Of a stretch of DNA of 64,000 bases, positions 1 through 10,465 are shown piece by piece. Each line of letters starts with the position of its first letter. Within the stretch, counting starts at the first letter, position 1. Source of the stretch: Symsagittifera roscoffensis (lineage: Eukaryota > Xenacoelomorpha > Acoela > Convolutidae); the NCBI RefSeq assembly GCF_963678635.1, contig NC_087069.1:33937090-34001089 (forward strand), read 5' to 3'. Below the pieces are notes generated by a model. The model did no database searches, had not been told where the DNA came from, and saw nothing but the letters and a program-made list of their open reading frames with translations. Position numbers and translations under genes: made by a program.

Positions 1-24
1 GCGGTCATTCTGGCAAACCTTTGG

Positions 25-219
25 TTGAAAAACTATGAGAAAGTTCTGGCTATGGACATCCCTCGAAAGATTGTTATCCTAGAGGACATGAACGGAAAAT
101 GCTCAAAATGCAATAGAAGGTTGACTTTCAGAATCAAGGCAGTGGAATGTGAGGATTGTTTGAATCGGTATCATAAAAGTTGTGGTGGTTTTTCGGAAGA
201 GGATTACAAAGACATATAA
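25..219 (+). pseudogene. PLE RT fragment: PHD-type zinc finger insert
   Basis: The frame has no ATG at its left end and is a fragment of a longer RT. It contains CSKC, then a CEDC-type pair, then YHKSC, i.e. C-x2-C, C-x2-C, H-x2-C, the first six ligands of a C4HC3 PHD finger. The last C-x2-C pair is lost after a stop near 219. The equivalent position in the PLE at 39286-40353 carries the complete finger between RT motifs B and C, so this is a real domain of the family and not a chance cluster of cysteines. Confidence 0.7.
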
Positions 220-290
220 AAAAAAGCTTGATTCCGCAAATTTTTCATTTTGAGCCGTGAATGTGAGCTGACGATAACAGATGTGAAGAT

Positions 291-518
291 TTGCTACAAT
301 ATGTAGACGATATTCTAAGGACAGTTAAAGGCGACCGGAGCGTGGTATTGCAAGCTGCCAACAAATTGCACCCTAACTTACAATTCACGTTTGAAACACC
401 AAATGAGAACGGTGACTTGGCCTTTCTGGACATTAATATTATAAATTTAGATGGCCATAGGCAGGTTAAAAGTGGATGGTACCAAAAACCAACGGATGCT
501 GGCACGCTTTTAACTTAA
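291..518 (+). pseudogene. PLE RT fragment: motif C (YVDD) and thumb region
   Basis: The frame opens with LQYVDDILRTVKGD, the catalytic YVDD motif C of Penelope-type RTs. It then runs through GDLAFLDINI and GWYQKPTDAGT, both highly conserved in PLEs. The frame ends in a stop at 518, where the paralogue at 39.3-40.3 kb continues. The real protein would have run on towards the GIY-YIG part, so this is a broken piece. Residues agree closely with the other copy, with many substitutions between them. Confidence 0.85.
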
Positions 519-634
519 GAAGTTGCGCGCCATTGCAGTAAAAAATATATAATAGAGGGTACGGTTCACATGATTTTAAGGAGCACATCTGCATGGGAAC
601 TTTACCATGATGCAATGGTGATCAATAGACAACA

Positions 635-856
635 ATGGAAGGAAAATTAGTACGCAGAGTTCCCAGAGGAGTGGTCATGCAAAGTTGGGCCGGAACCACT
701 AAGCAAAACGATTGGAGCAAACTGATATCAACTAAGACAGAAGCCCGGGCAACCAATGAAAAGCGAGACGAGAAACCCCCATTGCTCATGCTTCAATATC
801 GAGTAAATCAAAGTCAATTGTTTTTAAACCAGGTGCGCAGCATCACCAACGCATAA
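635..856 (+). pseudogene. PLE linker between RT and GIY-YIG, decayed
   Basis: An open stretch rich in Lys, Thr and Glu lies between the RT and nuclease pieces. It includes a segment ending near RSITNA, comparable to the FAISPMR-like end of the linker in the 39.3-kb copy. I see no domain of its own. It is kept because its position and its ends match the linker of the other PLE in this window. Confidence 0.45.
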
Positions 857-859
857 ATT

Positions 860-1226
860 GTGTTTCCGAACCGGAAATTGAAAACCGATCTTCCATCCCT
901 TAAGTCGTCATTCTCCCGTGATCTGAAATCCAATGAGGTCTACAAACTGTCTTGTTGTGGATGTAAGTCCACCTATGTTGGACAAACCGTTCGACATTTG
1001 GCCACAAGGATTGAGGAACACAAAAAAAGACTCGCCTGTAGGCATTCACAAACGACAGTGTGGGGAGGAAGTGACCACGGCACAGTTGAATTGGGAGATA
1101 ATAGATCGCTCAAACCACGCAAGGAAACTCCTAACATTGGAGACGCTGCATATTATGAAACTGAGGCCAGGGATCAACACGCAGGATGAGTTCAGGAGTA
1201 GGGAGCTAGCTAATACATACATTTAA
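860..1226 (+). pseudogene. PLE GIY-YIG endonuclease, frameshifted
   Basis: Two overlapping frames (860-1189 and 933-1226) together cover a GIY-YIG nuclease. The first has VYKLSCCGCKSTYVGQT followed by RIEEHKK. The second picks up NWEIIDRS, LETLHIMKLRPGINTQ and EFRSREL. The switch lies near 1040-1060, so there is a frameshift. The CCGCKSTYVGQT form with a Cys cluster before the YVG is typical of PLE nucleases, which nick the target. The second copy at 38918-39265 is in one frame. Confidence 0.85.
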
Positions 1227-1639
1227 GTCCAAAAAAAAATTTCGCTCAGTATATCGAAAATGTCAATCGAAAAACTTGTAAAATTGAAAAGTTAGTATAA
1301 AGAAACGCAAAGAATCTATAAAAACTTGGGAAAAATAAATATTACGAAATTCTTACGTAAAAATGCTGAAACCTGATTTGTGCAAAAATTTTAATTTTGT
1401 TTGAACCACTTAATGGTCTTTTATGATGTTTTAACTTCTCGAAATCACTTTTTATCAATTTTATTAACCTGACGTTGGACATTGCTCCGAAAACGTTCGA
1501 TTCGACATTTTAATCATTTTTCTTCTTAAGTGTATCAAAGACGCTTGCAAATTTGAATTCATTACAATCCAAGATATCGGGTCACTCTGTTTGTACAAAA
1601 AAATCCATATTTCGATTTGATAATGCTAGCTAATTCACG
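1227..1639. other. A+T-rich stretch, no gene seen
   Basis: This follows the GIY-YIG end of the left PLE. It is probably part of its 3' untranslated region, followed by unrelated sequence. No ORF, RNA gene or repeat boundary could be supported. Confidence 0.4.
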
Positions 1640-1916
1640 AGTATAACAATAAGTAATCAGAAGGTTAAAAAAATGAGGAAACCGTGTTTAAAATGAGGTG
1701 TCCCTTTGTCACATAATCAAGTCACAGTCCTAGAAATTTTCTGGATATTGAAGTGATAATAATAAGGAGATGATCAGAATCTGATTAAAATTAAAATCGA
1801 TACAGGTACACTTTTTCTATAAAAAACACGTAACTCGACCCGAGATAAATTTATTATGTAAGAGAAATAAAAAAAATTTTGCCGAAAATTGCTTTGTCAA
1901 TTATTGTGTTGAGTAC
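1640..1916 (-). repeat. Retroelement 3' tail, shared with 37.33-37.59 kb
   Basis: Roughly 1651-1915 aligns by eye with 37327-37593 in the same orientation. Shared landmarks are the GTAATCAGAAGGT start, the CTCGACxCGAGA segment, and the end with TTTGTCAATTATTGTG in one copy and TTTGTCATTTATTGTG in the other. It lies immediately downstream (on the - strand) of the coding fragment at 1854-2225, so it is probably the 3' end of that element family. A shorter piece of the same unit seems to lie at about 4597-4655. Confidence 0.55.
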
Positions 1917-2225
1917 GCACTTCTCTTTCCCGTTCTGTATTGAGTAGGACATTCTCTGTTTGAAAAAGTTGCCTGCCATGATTTCTTCCGTACTAACGCT
2001 TAGGTTATATGAAGCTTGCTCAACAATTTTCCCTGTTGAGGCAGCGACCTGAACACAGAAAACAAGCGGTTGAAAAAGATATCCATCATCTGCTAAAACT
2101 TTAAACTTATTCTTGTTTTGCTCTTCCGCTTCAGTGGCAGCCCTACCAGGGTTACGAACCGACCCCACACTACTCCTGCTGTGGATAGGGGGTCTATTAG
2201 GAAGTCTACTATTGTTACGTCCCAC
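1854..2225 (-). pseudogene. C-terminal fragment of a retroelement ORF (probable)
   Basis: The 123-codon frame ends with a Gly/Phe-rich segment: GYLFQPLVFCVQVAASTGK, then FFKQRMSYSIQNGKEKC. The pattern 'aromatic-xPLVxxxxG..G', then 'FFxQRxSxxIQxGxxxC', resembles the extreme C-terminus of RT polyproteins in several animal retroelements. That match is from memory and I could not test it. The start is not ATG-defined, so this is a 5'-truncated piece. A single protein search would settle it. Confidence 0.35.
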
Positions 2226-4596
2226 AAAAGCTGCTTACCAATAGCCCATAGAACAAGCGTGATTTCGTTTGTTCACTTTTGATTGTTTTTATAGAGTAAT
2301 CGTAGCTCTATAACAGAAGAAACGTCAGTAGAAGAAAAATCGGCCTATTTTTGCGTACAGATTTGAATGCCCAGAGATTCTACCTGAACTTTGACACCAG
2401 AAAGGCCTTGTCAACTGTGTTCGGTAACGTTTTTTCCCGGACACGCTTTTACGCTGTTTGCAAATTGTAGAACCCAATCGATATCTTATTGCAATTCTGG
2501 GTTGTTGGTTTGATGATTCAAAACTTAGTTTTTTGCACGGGATTTCGTTCAAAGATTCGGGATCAAGTCTAATTTGGATAGCGGCGAATCTTTCTATGTC
2601 CGTTAGATCAAGGTTTGAAATGAAGTCTAAATGTTCGCTGTCAAAACTTGGATCAATTTTTTTGGATGTCGCTTTTTCAAGCCGTTTGAATTTTTTCAAG
2701 TACAAACCATCCTTTAAAAGCACCATTATACGTTGCATCTACATGAAAAGCCTAAAAATTCGCTGACGGCTTTTTTTCGCAGCTCTTGCTGAGGCTAAGA
2801 AAGCCGGTAAAGCTAGTGGACCAGCCAAAGATACGACAAAACCAATTTGGCGGCCGGGAGAGTTGCATGTAAAAACAATATATCACTCGTTTTCAGGTTA
2901 GTGTTCTAGCATAACGGGTTTCTTAGTTTTCTATTTTAGCGATTCAAAAAACTTTATGGCAAATAACAAGGTTTCGTACGCAAATAGTATAGGAGTTCTG
3001 GCATGCTAAAGCTTCTTGTCAGAGCATCTAAAGCCATGACTTATCTAAAGCCATAATGCTAATCTTATTTGTCGATGACATCTGGTTTCCATTTATGAGG
3101 TCCTAATCAATGAGGCTCTTTATTTTTGACTCTAGCTGTTGTACGAGCGTCTGATTTATTTCCACATGAGGTGACAAGAGACGGCCATGCTTCCAGAGCA
3201 TTTAGACGCGATGCGTTGTTGCGTTTTGCCTATGGTAATTAACCTCAACCATCCGTCTATATTTATGAGAGCGATAAGCTTTGCGCCCAAAAACAAAAAG
3301 TATCAGAATTTAAGAAAATTATTGATTGATTCGCCATTCCCAATGAGGTTAATCAGCTGAGAAGGCGAATTTCAAAAATTAAAACTTGAAATGCCATTCT
3401 TTTTGAGGAAAATTTGAGAAACGTTTTTATCAAATTCTACTCCTGATCCGTTCAGAAAGGATATTTTTGCTTCTCATTGATCAAAATCGGTTTAGAAAAA
3501 AACGGTCTATTTTTTTTTGAATTGGAGCGGCATATTAGACTGGCTGAGGGTACTTAGACAACGTTTTTTGACAGTTATCCGCAAAAGGGCAGTCATCCGG
3601 TCATCCAGGGCAGTCATCCAGTCATCTGGTCATCCGCAAAAAAGCAGTTTTGTCATCCAAAGAGTCCTCAGCAGATCCAGCAGTTCTCCATCCTCAGCAG
3701 ATCCAGCAGTTCTCCACCAGACTCTTTGTGCCACTTTCAGTTTTTTCATTCCCCCCAGAAAGCCCCATGACAGACCTGACCCTAAAAACCCTTAACGGGT
3801 GCTTGATAAACAGATTAATTCTAATAATTAGGTTTTTCGAAACAATCGAGCTTTTCGGGAGCTTATTCTCCCGATTTTCGTTTTTTTAAGGAAAAAGTAA
3901 AGGAAATTTTTGTATCAGGGAAAGAGTAAAAGATAGCTTGCGGAGAAGTCAAGACTCAAATGGTTGGGAATTAAGCTAACCAATTTGAGAAAACTAACAC
4001 CTGCACGATCAGAAAACTAAGACTTACACCATCATCTACGTTCAATTTACACATTTTACAGTTTTGTTAACGCGGCTAGTTTTCTACAGTAGAAAAAAAA
4101 ACGTTTTTTTCTTCTTCAGAACAAACTAGAGTTCAAAAGAACTTTCAAAAAACTTGACTAATTTACTGGTTTTTCAGATACGTACACTAGGCTTCGTTTA
4201 CGCTCCTAGCATCACGGTACAAAAAAAATTCAGCGAAAATAGTTTTATCATTGATAGTTCCAAGTACAAAAGCGACGTTCACAACTTGTTTTGCCAGAGA
4301 TTTTCGGCTGAAGAAAACTGCATGTTCTGGGCTCCTCGGTAAACATGCTGAAATTTTCTTAGAGCTTACTTAGAAAAAACGTCAGGTATCCCAAAATTTA
4401 TTTTCTATTGGTTGAAAAAGACATATATTGTTATTAAGTCTCTAAATTTGTCGGTTTTGCGAAATTGCACTTGGCTGTTCTGGGTTGACAAGCCGAGAAT
4501 TTGCTTATATCTCATAATACATTCGCCAGGAAATGTTGATATCTGAAAAGATACACCCAACTCTTGTTAGTTGTGTCTTTTTGAAGGATGTGTCAG
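2226..4596. other. No supported gene; short repeats only
   Basis: No frame here shows a recognisable domain or a plausible exon. Short frames at 2325-2766 overlap each other on both strands and look fortuitous. The only structure seen is the short direct-repeat cluster at about 3570-3716. Confidence 0.4.
3665..3716. repeat. 26-bp tandem duplication beside 'tcatcc' repeats
   Basis: A 26-bp unit (TCCTCAGCAGATCCAGCAGT plus six bases) occurs twice in perfect tandem, at 3665-3690 and 3691-3716. Just upstream (about 3575-3655) is an irregular cluster of GGTCATCC and CAGTCATCC words with two copies of CATCCGCAAAA-type sequence. Confidence 0.8.
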
Positions 4597-4658
4597 AAGG
4601 TCACAAATTATCATATTAATTGAAGTTACTACACTCGTCCTTCATCATTTCACGCACA

Positions 4659-4735
4659 GGGGAGCGGTGGTGAAGTGGTTATGTCTCCGCCTCTCAGTCG
4701 AAAGGTCGGATGTTCGAAGCCCACCATGATCCGTG
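4659..4735 (+). repeat. tRNA-derived SINE head (pol III A and B boxes)
   Basis: A tRNA-like segment has an A-box match (TGGTGAAGTGG, from 4668) and a B-box match (ATGTTCGAAGCC, within 4708-4722) about 40 bp apart, the tRNA spacing. The 5' and 3' ends do not form a proper acceptor stem and the T stem is mismatched. This is therefore a tRNA-derived retroposon head and not a functional tRNA. The length and tail of the SINE body are unclear. Confidence 0.55.
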
Positions 4736-6404
4736 CTCGAGGGTGAAGCAACATTACCCAGCCCAGAAAAATAACCAAAAAAAATAGCATGTAGTTCTTA
4801 AACAGGGGCAAAACAGCGGTTCGCCGTGAAGAAAAGAAAAACTTGACATAATGTGAAAAGTCGAGATGGTCGTGAATCAAGGTCAGAAAGAGATTTTTTA
4901 AGTCTGCACAGAATGAAAACACGAAAAAGTTGACCTGATTTGCCAACACTGGTCTATCAGACACTTTATCGAGGCTGAGTTTACGTTCCCTTTGCACTGA
5001 AATTTTTTTTTTCCTTTTCTCCAAAAATAGGATTGTCAATACTAGTGCGGAGTCGACAAGCAGCCTTTGCAACCTGTATTGCGAGGGAAAATACCTGTTT
5101 AAGAAAGCAAGCAGCCCTAGCTTTCTCCTCGGAATATGAGCTCGAAATCAGCGTATTTAAAAAATTGTTATGGGTGAGGCGGGTGGCACGTCGAACTTCA
5201 AAAATTAGTAGTACCAACAACGGTTACCAGCAAATAAGCTGTTAAGACAACAATAGTTTTTAGTGGGACTTTCAGACGAACAAAAATATTTCAATTGTAC
5301 TTTTGCGAAAAATGATTTGCTTCAATTAGAACAGTTCGGTTTACAGGTTTAAACTCTCTTTTGCTACGAAAAAAGTTATGCGGTTTTTGTGGCTTGTGGT
5401 CTTATTTACCTAGCGCCAGTAGTAGTAGTTTAAGTAACCCGAGGGTTTCCGCTCTCACGTCAGTCCATGTTTTTGTTGTCGTATCCTGATCATCAAATTA
5501 CAGCTTCCACATCTGCAGAACTTTCTCTACTCTTAAGTTTAAGCAGTCTTGCTCTATTCGAATACTTAGTTGGCCCTGGTGACTATGTATCATGTGTACG
5601 CATTTAAGCTCGTGTGCCAGTGATGGCTGCCTTTTGAGTTTCTCTCGATTTGAGCCAGGGCAAGTATGGTTTTTTTTTTACTCGGAACAAACAGTTTTCA
5701 TTTCACGCCAATTTGCTTGGTACGATGTGTCCTTTTATGTCTTTACTTTTAGCAAGAGAAAATCTTGAAAAGTAGCTTCCCAATTTCTTTCGTTGCTTTA
5801 TTGTAAGGAAAAACTTGTTTCAACATTTTTAATGTTGGGAAAAACATTTAGATTTACCATTGAATTACCACTGCTTCGAAGTTATCCGCGTAACCGTAGC
5901 TATCTATTTGAGCTAATGTTAAAAACTTAGGATACCACTCGTAGTTGTATAAGAGTGTACTTAAACTAAGAATAGATTAAGATTACGGATGATTAAGATT
6001 CCTACTAAAAACTGTAGGCTTTTATTTAAGACTAAATAAAAGACGGTGATGCTAACTAAAGTAAGAGAGGTTTAAAAGATTGAATTGGTTTCGGTTTATT
6101 TGTTACGTATCATAAAAGGTAGTGGCCAATTCCGAGTCTACCAAAAGCCGTTGCGCTTTTGGCAGGTGTATAAATTAACAACTTAAAGGTCAACGATCAG
6201 TAAAGATCAAAGGTTAAATGAACAAACAATAATACTTTTACAGCTAATTTAACTGGCAGGTCAATAATGAAAACTACGAATAATAGTGGCACACTTTTGG
6301 AGATTTGTGAGGCGCATCTTGTTACATCATCCTTGAACTGAATTTACTGAATTGTTTTGATAAATTCACATTTATCTTAAAAGCTGTATATCGTAAAAGC
6401 TGAT
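4736..6404. other. No supported gene
   Basis: A+T-rich sequence with only short, mutually overlapping frames (4650-5245) and no domain. I saw no repeat boundary, RNA gene or splice-supported exon. Confidence 0.4.
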
Positions 6405-6424
6405 AAAAGCTTTATATGTTGATA

Positions 6425-6910
6425 GCTGGGATCTTAGATAAAGACATTTATGTTTTGAAAGCCCACAACAAGTTAGAACTGTGTAACACAACGAGTACGC
6501 CTCAGAAACGAAAGTCTTTCTGCTCTTCTGTTGGAGTAGGACATACACCCGCAACTGAGAGGGAACAAAAGACTTAGGCGTGAAGAAAGCAAAGATGGAA
6601 GATACATTAATAAGCATGAAAGCAATAACAGCATGAAAGTATGGCACATTATTACGCATATAAGCATTAATATCATGAAATATACATTCATAATTTTTTT
6701 GAAGAACAGTTTTAACTGCTTGGACAGTTTTTTCGTTTATCTTTCTTTACTTCAAGCCCAGGTGTCTTCTTTTTTCTCAACTTCCGGTTTATGTCCTACT
6801 CCAACAGAAAAACAGGACGGCGTTCGTCTCCGAGCCGTGCTTGGTGTCTTACACATGTCTATTTTGTCGTGAGTCACCATCACATAAATGTTTTAAATCT
6901 AAGATCCCAC
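6425..6910. repeat. Fold-back (inverted-repeat) element
   Basis: The left arm (about 6425-6585) and right arm (about 6760-6910) are diverged reverse complements. Landmarks are GGGATCTTAGAT against ATCTAAGATCCC, and CTGTTGGAGTAGGACATA against TATGTCCTACTCCAACAG. The spacer is about 170 bp. The arms hold several indels and mismatches, so the copy is not young. No coding capacity belongs to it, so it is either a non-autonomous DNA transposon or two opposed copies of one dispersed repeat. Confidence 0.7.
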
Positions 6911-7012
6911 TTGTTGAAATTCAGATTTATCTGAGGCTGAGATGGACAGCTTTGCCTCAAAATCTAATCGCTCAAAATTTCCCGCAAATAGTAGTTTGAA
7001 AATTGTTAAGTA

Positions 7013-7749
7013 CAGTGCTGATTTAAATTAACCGGACAAAACGCGTTAAACTTGAAATTTAAAACCCGTTTTTCTCAAGTTATGTTAAGTTTAGGTGAAA
7101 AATTATGAAGACAAAACTTGCTGAAAATTTTAGCAGAATTAATATGGTGTAATTTGTTTTGCGAAATTCGGGCCCAAAATTTTACCACAAAAATGGGTCA
7201 TTTTGGCTTTTCTTAGTTAATCAAAAATTACGCCAAAAATACCCAGTCGATTTCAGACATAATTATATCCAAGTGAGCACCTTACGTAGTTCAACAAACT
7301 TTATGAAGGGTATTTTCTCCAAAAAAAATGCAAATTGTTTAAAAATTGTTTTTAAACAAAAAGTTCGTATTTTATATAGTAAAAACGACCTTTTTTGCCT
7401 ATCAAACAATAATAAATTAACTTATACAAAATTTTCGAGATTATACCCTTGTTGAAGTTTGTTGAGCTACGTAAGAGGCTCACTTTGATATATTTATGTC
7501 TGTGATCGACTGGGTATTTTCGGCGTAATTTTTGATTAACTAAGAAAAGCCAAAATGACCCATTTTTGGGGTAAAATTTTGGGGCCGAAGTTCGCAAAAC
7601 AAGTTGCTTCATATTAATTCTGTTAAAATTTTAAGCAAGTTTTGTCTTCATAATTTTTCACCTAAACTCAACCCAATTTGAGAAAAACGCGTTTTAAATT
7701 TCAAGTTTAGCGCGTTTTGTCCGGTTTTGTCCAATTTAAATCAGCACTG
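7013..7749. mobile_element. Tc1/mariner-type MITE with long terminal inverted repeats
   Basis: The element starts CAGTGCTGATTTAAATT and ends with the reverse complement AATTTAAATCAGCACTG. It is flanked on both sides by TA (7011-7012 and 7750-7751), the target duplication of the Tc1/mariner superfamily. The inverted arms extend about 300 bp each (AATGGGTCATTTTGGC against GCCAAAATGACCCATTT) around a spacer of roughly 100 bp, so nearly the whole element is a palindrome. There is no transposase frame, so it is non-autonomous. Confidence 0.85.
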
Positions 7750-7751
7750 TA

Positions 7752-9466
7752 CTGATACAAATTCACAGCCAACAAATGCACAAAAAGACCAAAGAAAAGT
7801 ACTTTTAGTGTTATCTGACCTGTCAGCCTAAGCTGTCTTCCAAAATTGGTTTTAAACGTTATATGTAGGGATCGATAGGTCGAGCAATATCGTGGAGTTG
7901 GTCAATATTTGTTTTTTTTTGTGGACTTGATCAATTTGGATCAATTCACATTCCGTAATAGCTTCACTTCAGCATCTGTCTTCGATTCGAAGTAGAGAAA
8001 TTCCGATTCCGGGAAACTCTGAATAAGGTAGGACATTGGGTCCGGCAATTCTACGGAGATTGGCATGGCTGGTCTTTTGTCAGAGCTAACAAATAGCCAG
8101 TCTTGATAGTGTTTTTGCTTATCAACTGCGTCCCGCAGTCTATTCAAAGTTTGTCACCATTGTCTTTGGTTAATTTTACCTAATTGAATTTGGTATTTAG
8201 ATATATGTTTCCAATATTTTTGTTAGCGAATAGGCTAATCTTCACTTTAGGGATGATTTAGCCAGATGTTTCATCAACTTGTTTCTTACAGCTGATCTAT
8301 TCTAAGAAACGAGAGCATTGTTTTCATTTTTTTTCTAAGCGATCTAGCTCTTGTTTATACTAAGTAAATTCGTATGAAATTGTGATTTTACCAAACTTTG
8401 AGAGTTCGTATTTTTCAAACTTACGAATAGTTCTCAATTTATAGCAGCTAATTAACTTATTAAATTATCAATTCCTCAAAACTTTGATAACTATTGTGAC
8501 TGAGTTCGATGTATACAAAGCGATCAAATACAAAGCTTTCAAATGTTTCAGAAAACGGTCTGGAACCAATTGTTCCCGAACGTTCTGAATAGTCTAGTAA
8601 ACCCTACGGAAAAGCGGCGCTCCAGTTCTTGAACTCACTAACAAAGCTCCTAAACTTTTTTGAAAAGGAAAATTTTTTTTAAACGCTCATTTTTTTTCAA
8701 CTGGGTTTTTAGGAATCCATTTATTTGCCCATTTGCGTAATTGTAATGTTCAATTTTATTTTTTCGAGTCGCCCAGAGATGAATAAAATAACATTTGGTC
8801 TACCAGAGCAAAAATGAACTTTTTTCTCATGGAAATTCCAAGTTTTTGTCATTGACGGAACACATCAAGGAGACCGCGAGGCTTCTTCCGTTTGCTGAAA
8901 GAAAAAGTGGCTAGTAAAAAAAGTTTTGATTTAAAAAAAACGTTTGGCTTTAGATGATCAAAATATTCCTTATAGAATAGTACTACGAGACATCAAAAAC
9001 TAACTGAAATCGGAAAACAATTATGACCTGGATATCCTAAGTATAAAAAAACTGTGAGCTATGTTTTCTGAGACTGACAACAAGTACGTAACGATACAAC
9101 CATGGGCCATTTTCCTAAATCGTGTCTGAAATTGAAAATACAATCGAAGCATAATTTCGCTATCTTAAGCTCACCTATAAGCGGTTCTTGTCGCAAAGCG
9201 TGTATAATTAGCGCATATTGTTGCCTCAGCAATTCGCTTGTACGCAACGTTTTTGCGCCCAGGTCTAGGCTTTCTTTTAGCGGTCTTTTATATGAGTAGT
9301 ACATTTGTTGATCTAGCTAACTGCGTATTTAAAACAGAGAAAGTGGAATATTTTGATTTTAGAATTAGTTTATCGCAGTTCTGCGCGCAAAAAAAATCCA
9401 AAAAAGCTTATTTTTAGCTCCACTATCGACACTGCTTGAAATTGAACTCGGTTGACTCTTAATTGT
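7752..9466. other. No supported gene
   Basis: A+T-rich sequence. Short frames at 7941-8147 and 9059-9304 have no recognisable domain, and the second overlaps an equally long frame on the other strand. I see nothing I can support here. Confidence 0.4.
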
Positions 9467-10465
9467 TCCCTGGTCGATCCATCTATCGATCCTGGACGAC
9501 TCATCTATCGGTACTGGTCGACCCTGCTCGACTCATATATCTAGCCTGGTCGATTCATATATCGACCCTGGTCGATTCATGTACCGAGCCCGGTCAACCT
9601 CTGTATCGACTCTGCTCAACTCATATATCTACCTCGGTCGTTTCATGCATCGACCCTGGTCGACAAATGTATCGACCCTGGTCGACAAATGTATCGACCC
9701 TGGTCGATTCATGTATCGAGCCTGGTCAACTCCTGTATCGACCCTGGTCAATTCATGTATCGACCCTGGTCGACTCATGTATCGAGCCTGGTCAACTCCT
9801 GCATCGACCCTGGTCAATTCATGCATCGACCCTGGTCGACTCATGTATCGACCCTGGTCGACACATGTATTGAGCCTGGTCGATTCCTGTCTCGACCCTG
9901 GTCGGTTCATGTATCGACCCTGGTCGATTCTTGTATCGACCCTGGTCGACTTCTGTATCGACCCTGGTCGACTTCTGTATCGACCCTGGTCGACTTCTGT
10001 ATCGACCCTGCTCAAGTCATATATCTACCCCGGTCGTTTCATGCATCGACCCTGGTCGACAAATGTATCGACCCTGGTCGATTCATGTATCGAGCCTGGT
10101 CAACTCCTGTATCGACCCTGGTCAATTCATGTATCGACCCTGGTCGACTCATGTATCGAGCCTGGTCAACTCCTGCATCGACCCTGGTCAATTCATGCAT
10201 CGACCCTGGTCGACAAATATATCGACCCTGGTCGACTCCTGTATCAACCCCGATCGTTTCATGCATCGACCCTGGTCGACAAATGTATCGACCTGGTCGA
10301 TTCATGTATCGCGTCTGGTCGACTCCTGTATCGAGCCTGGTCGAGTCATGTATTGAGCCTGGTCGAATCCTGTATCGGGCCTGGTCGACTCATGTATCGA
10401 CTCCGTTCGACTCGCGTATGGACCCTGGTCGATCTTGGCCGATATGTATCGACTTTCGTCGACAT
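9467..10465. repeat. 21-bp minisatellite with dyad core, about 47 units
   Basis: The basic unit is TCATGTATCGACCCTGGTCG plus A (21 bp), repeated across about 1 kb with point variants (GACCC or GAGCC; GTCGA or GTCAA; TCATG, TCCTG or AAATG). Because 21 is divisible by three, several frames on both strands stay open (up to 319 codons). Those frames are a by-product and should not be read as proteins. A higher-order block recurs: about 9625-9840 closely matches about 10030-10215, with the same order of variants. Confidence 0.95.

Larger units (their letters stand above)
1..1226 (+). mobile_element. Penelope-like element, 3' part, decayed
   Basis: This is the 3' half of a Penelope-like retroelement, cut by the left edge of the window. 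In order it shows a PHD-like zinc finger, the RT motif C region (YVDD) and a C-terminal GIY-YIG nuclease. The same order is seen in the longer PLE at 38918-42241 on the other strand. The pieces lie in different frames with stops between them, so this copy is dead. No direct repeat or clean 3' end was identified. Confidence 0.85.

Noticed and set aside
2325-2766. Overlapping frames on both strands (137 and 102 codons)
   Set aside because: They lie opposite one another, share no domain with any family I know, and lack splice or start support.
4659-4735. Functional tRNA gene
   Set aside because: A and B boxes are present, but the acceptor and T stems do not pair, so I call it a tRNA-derived SINE head.
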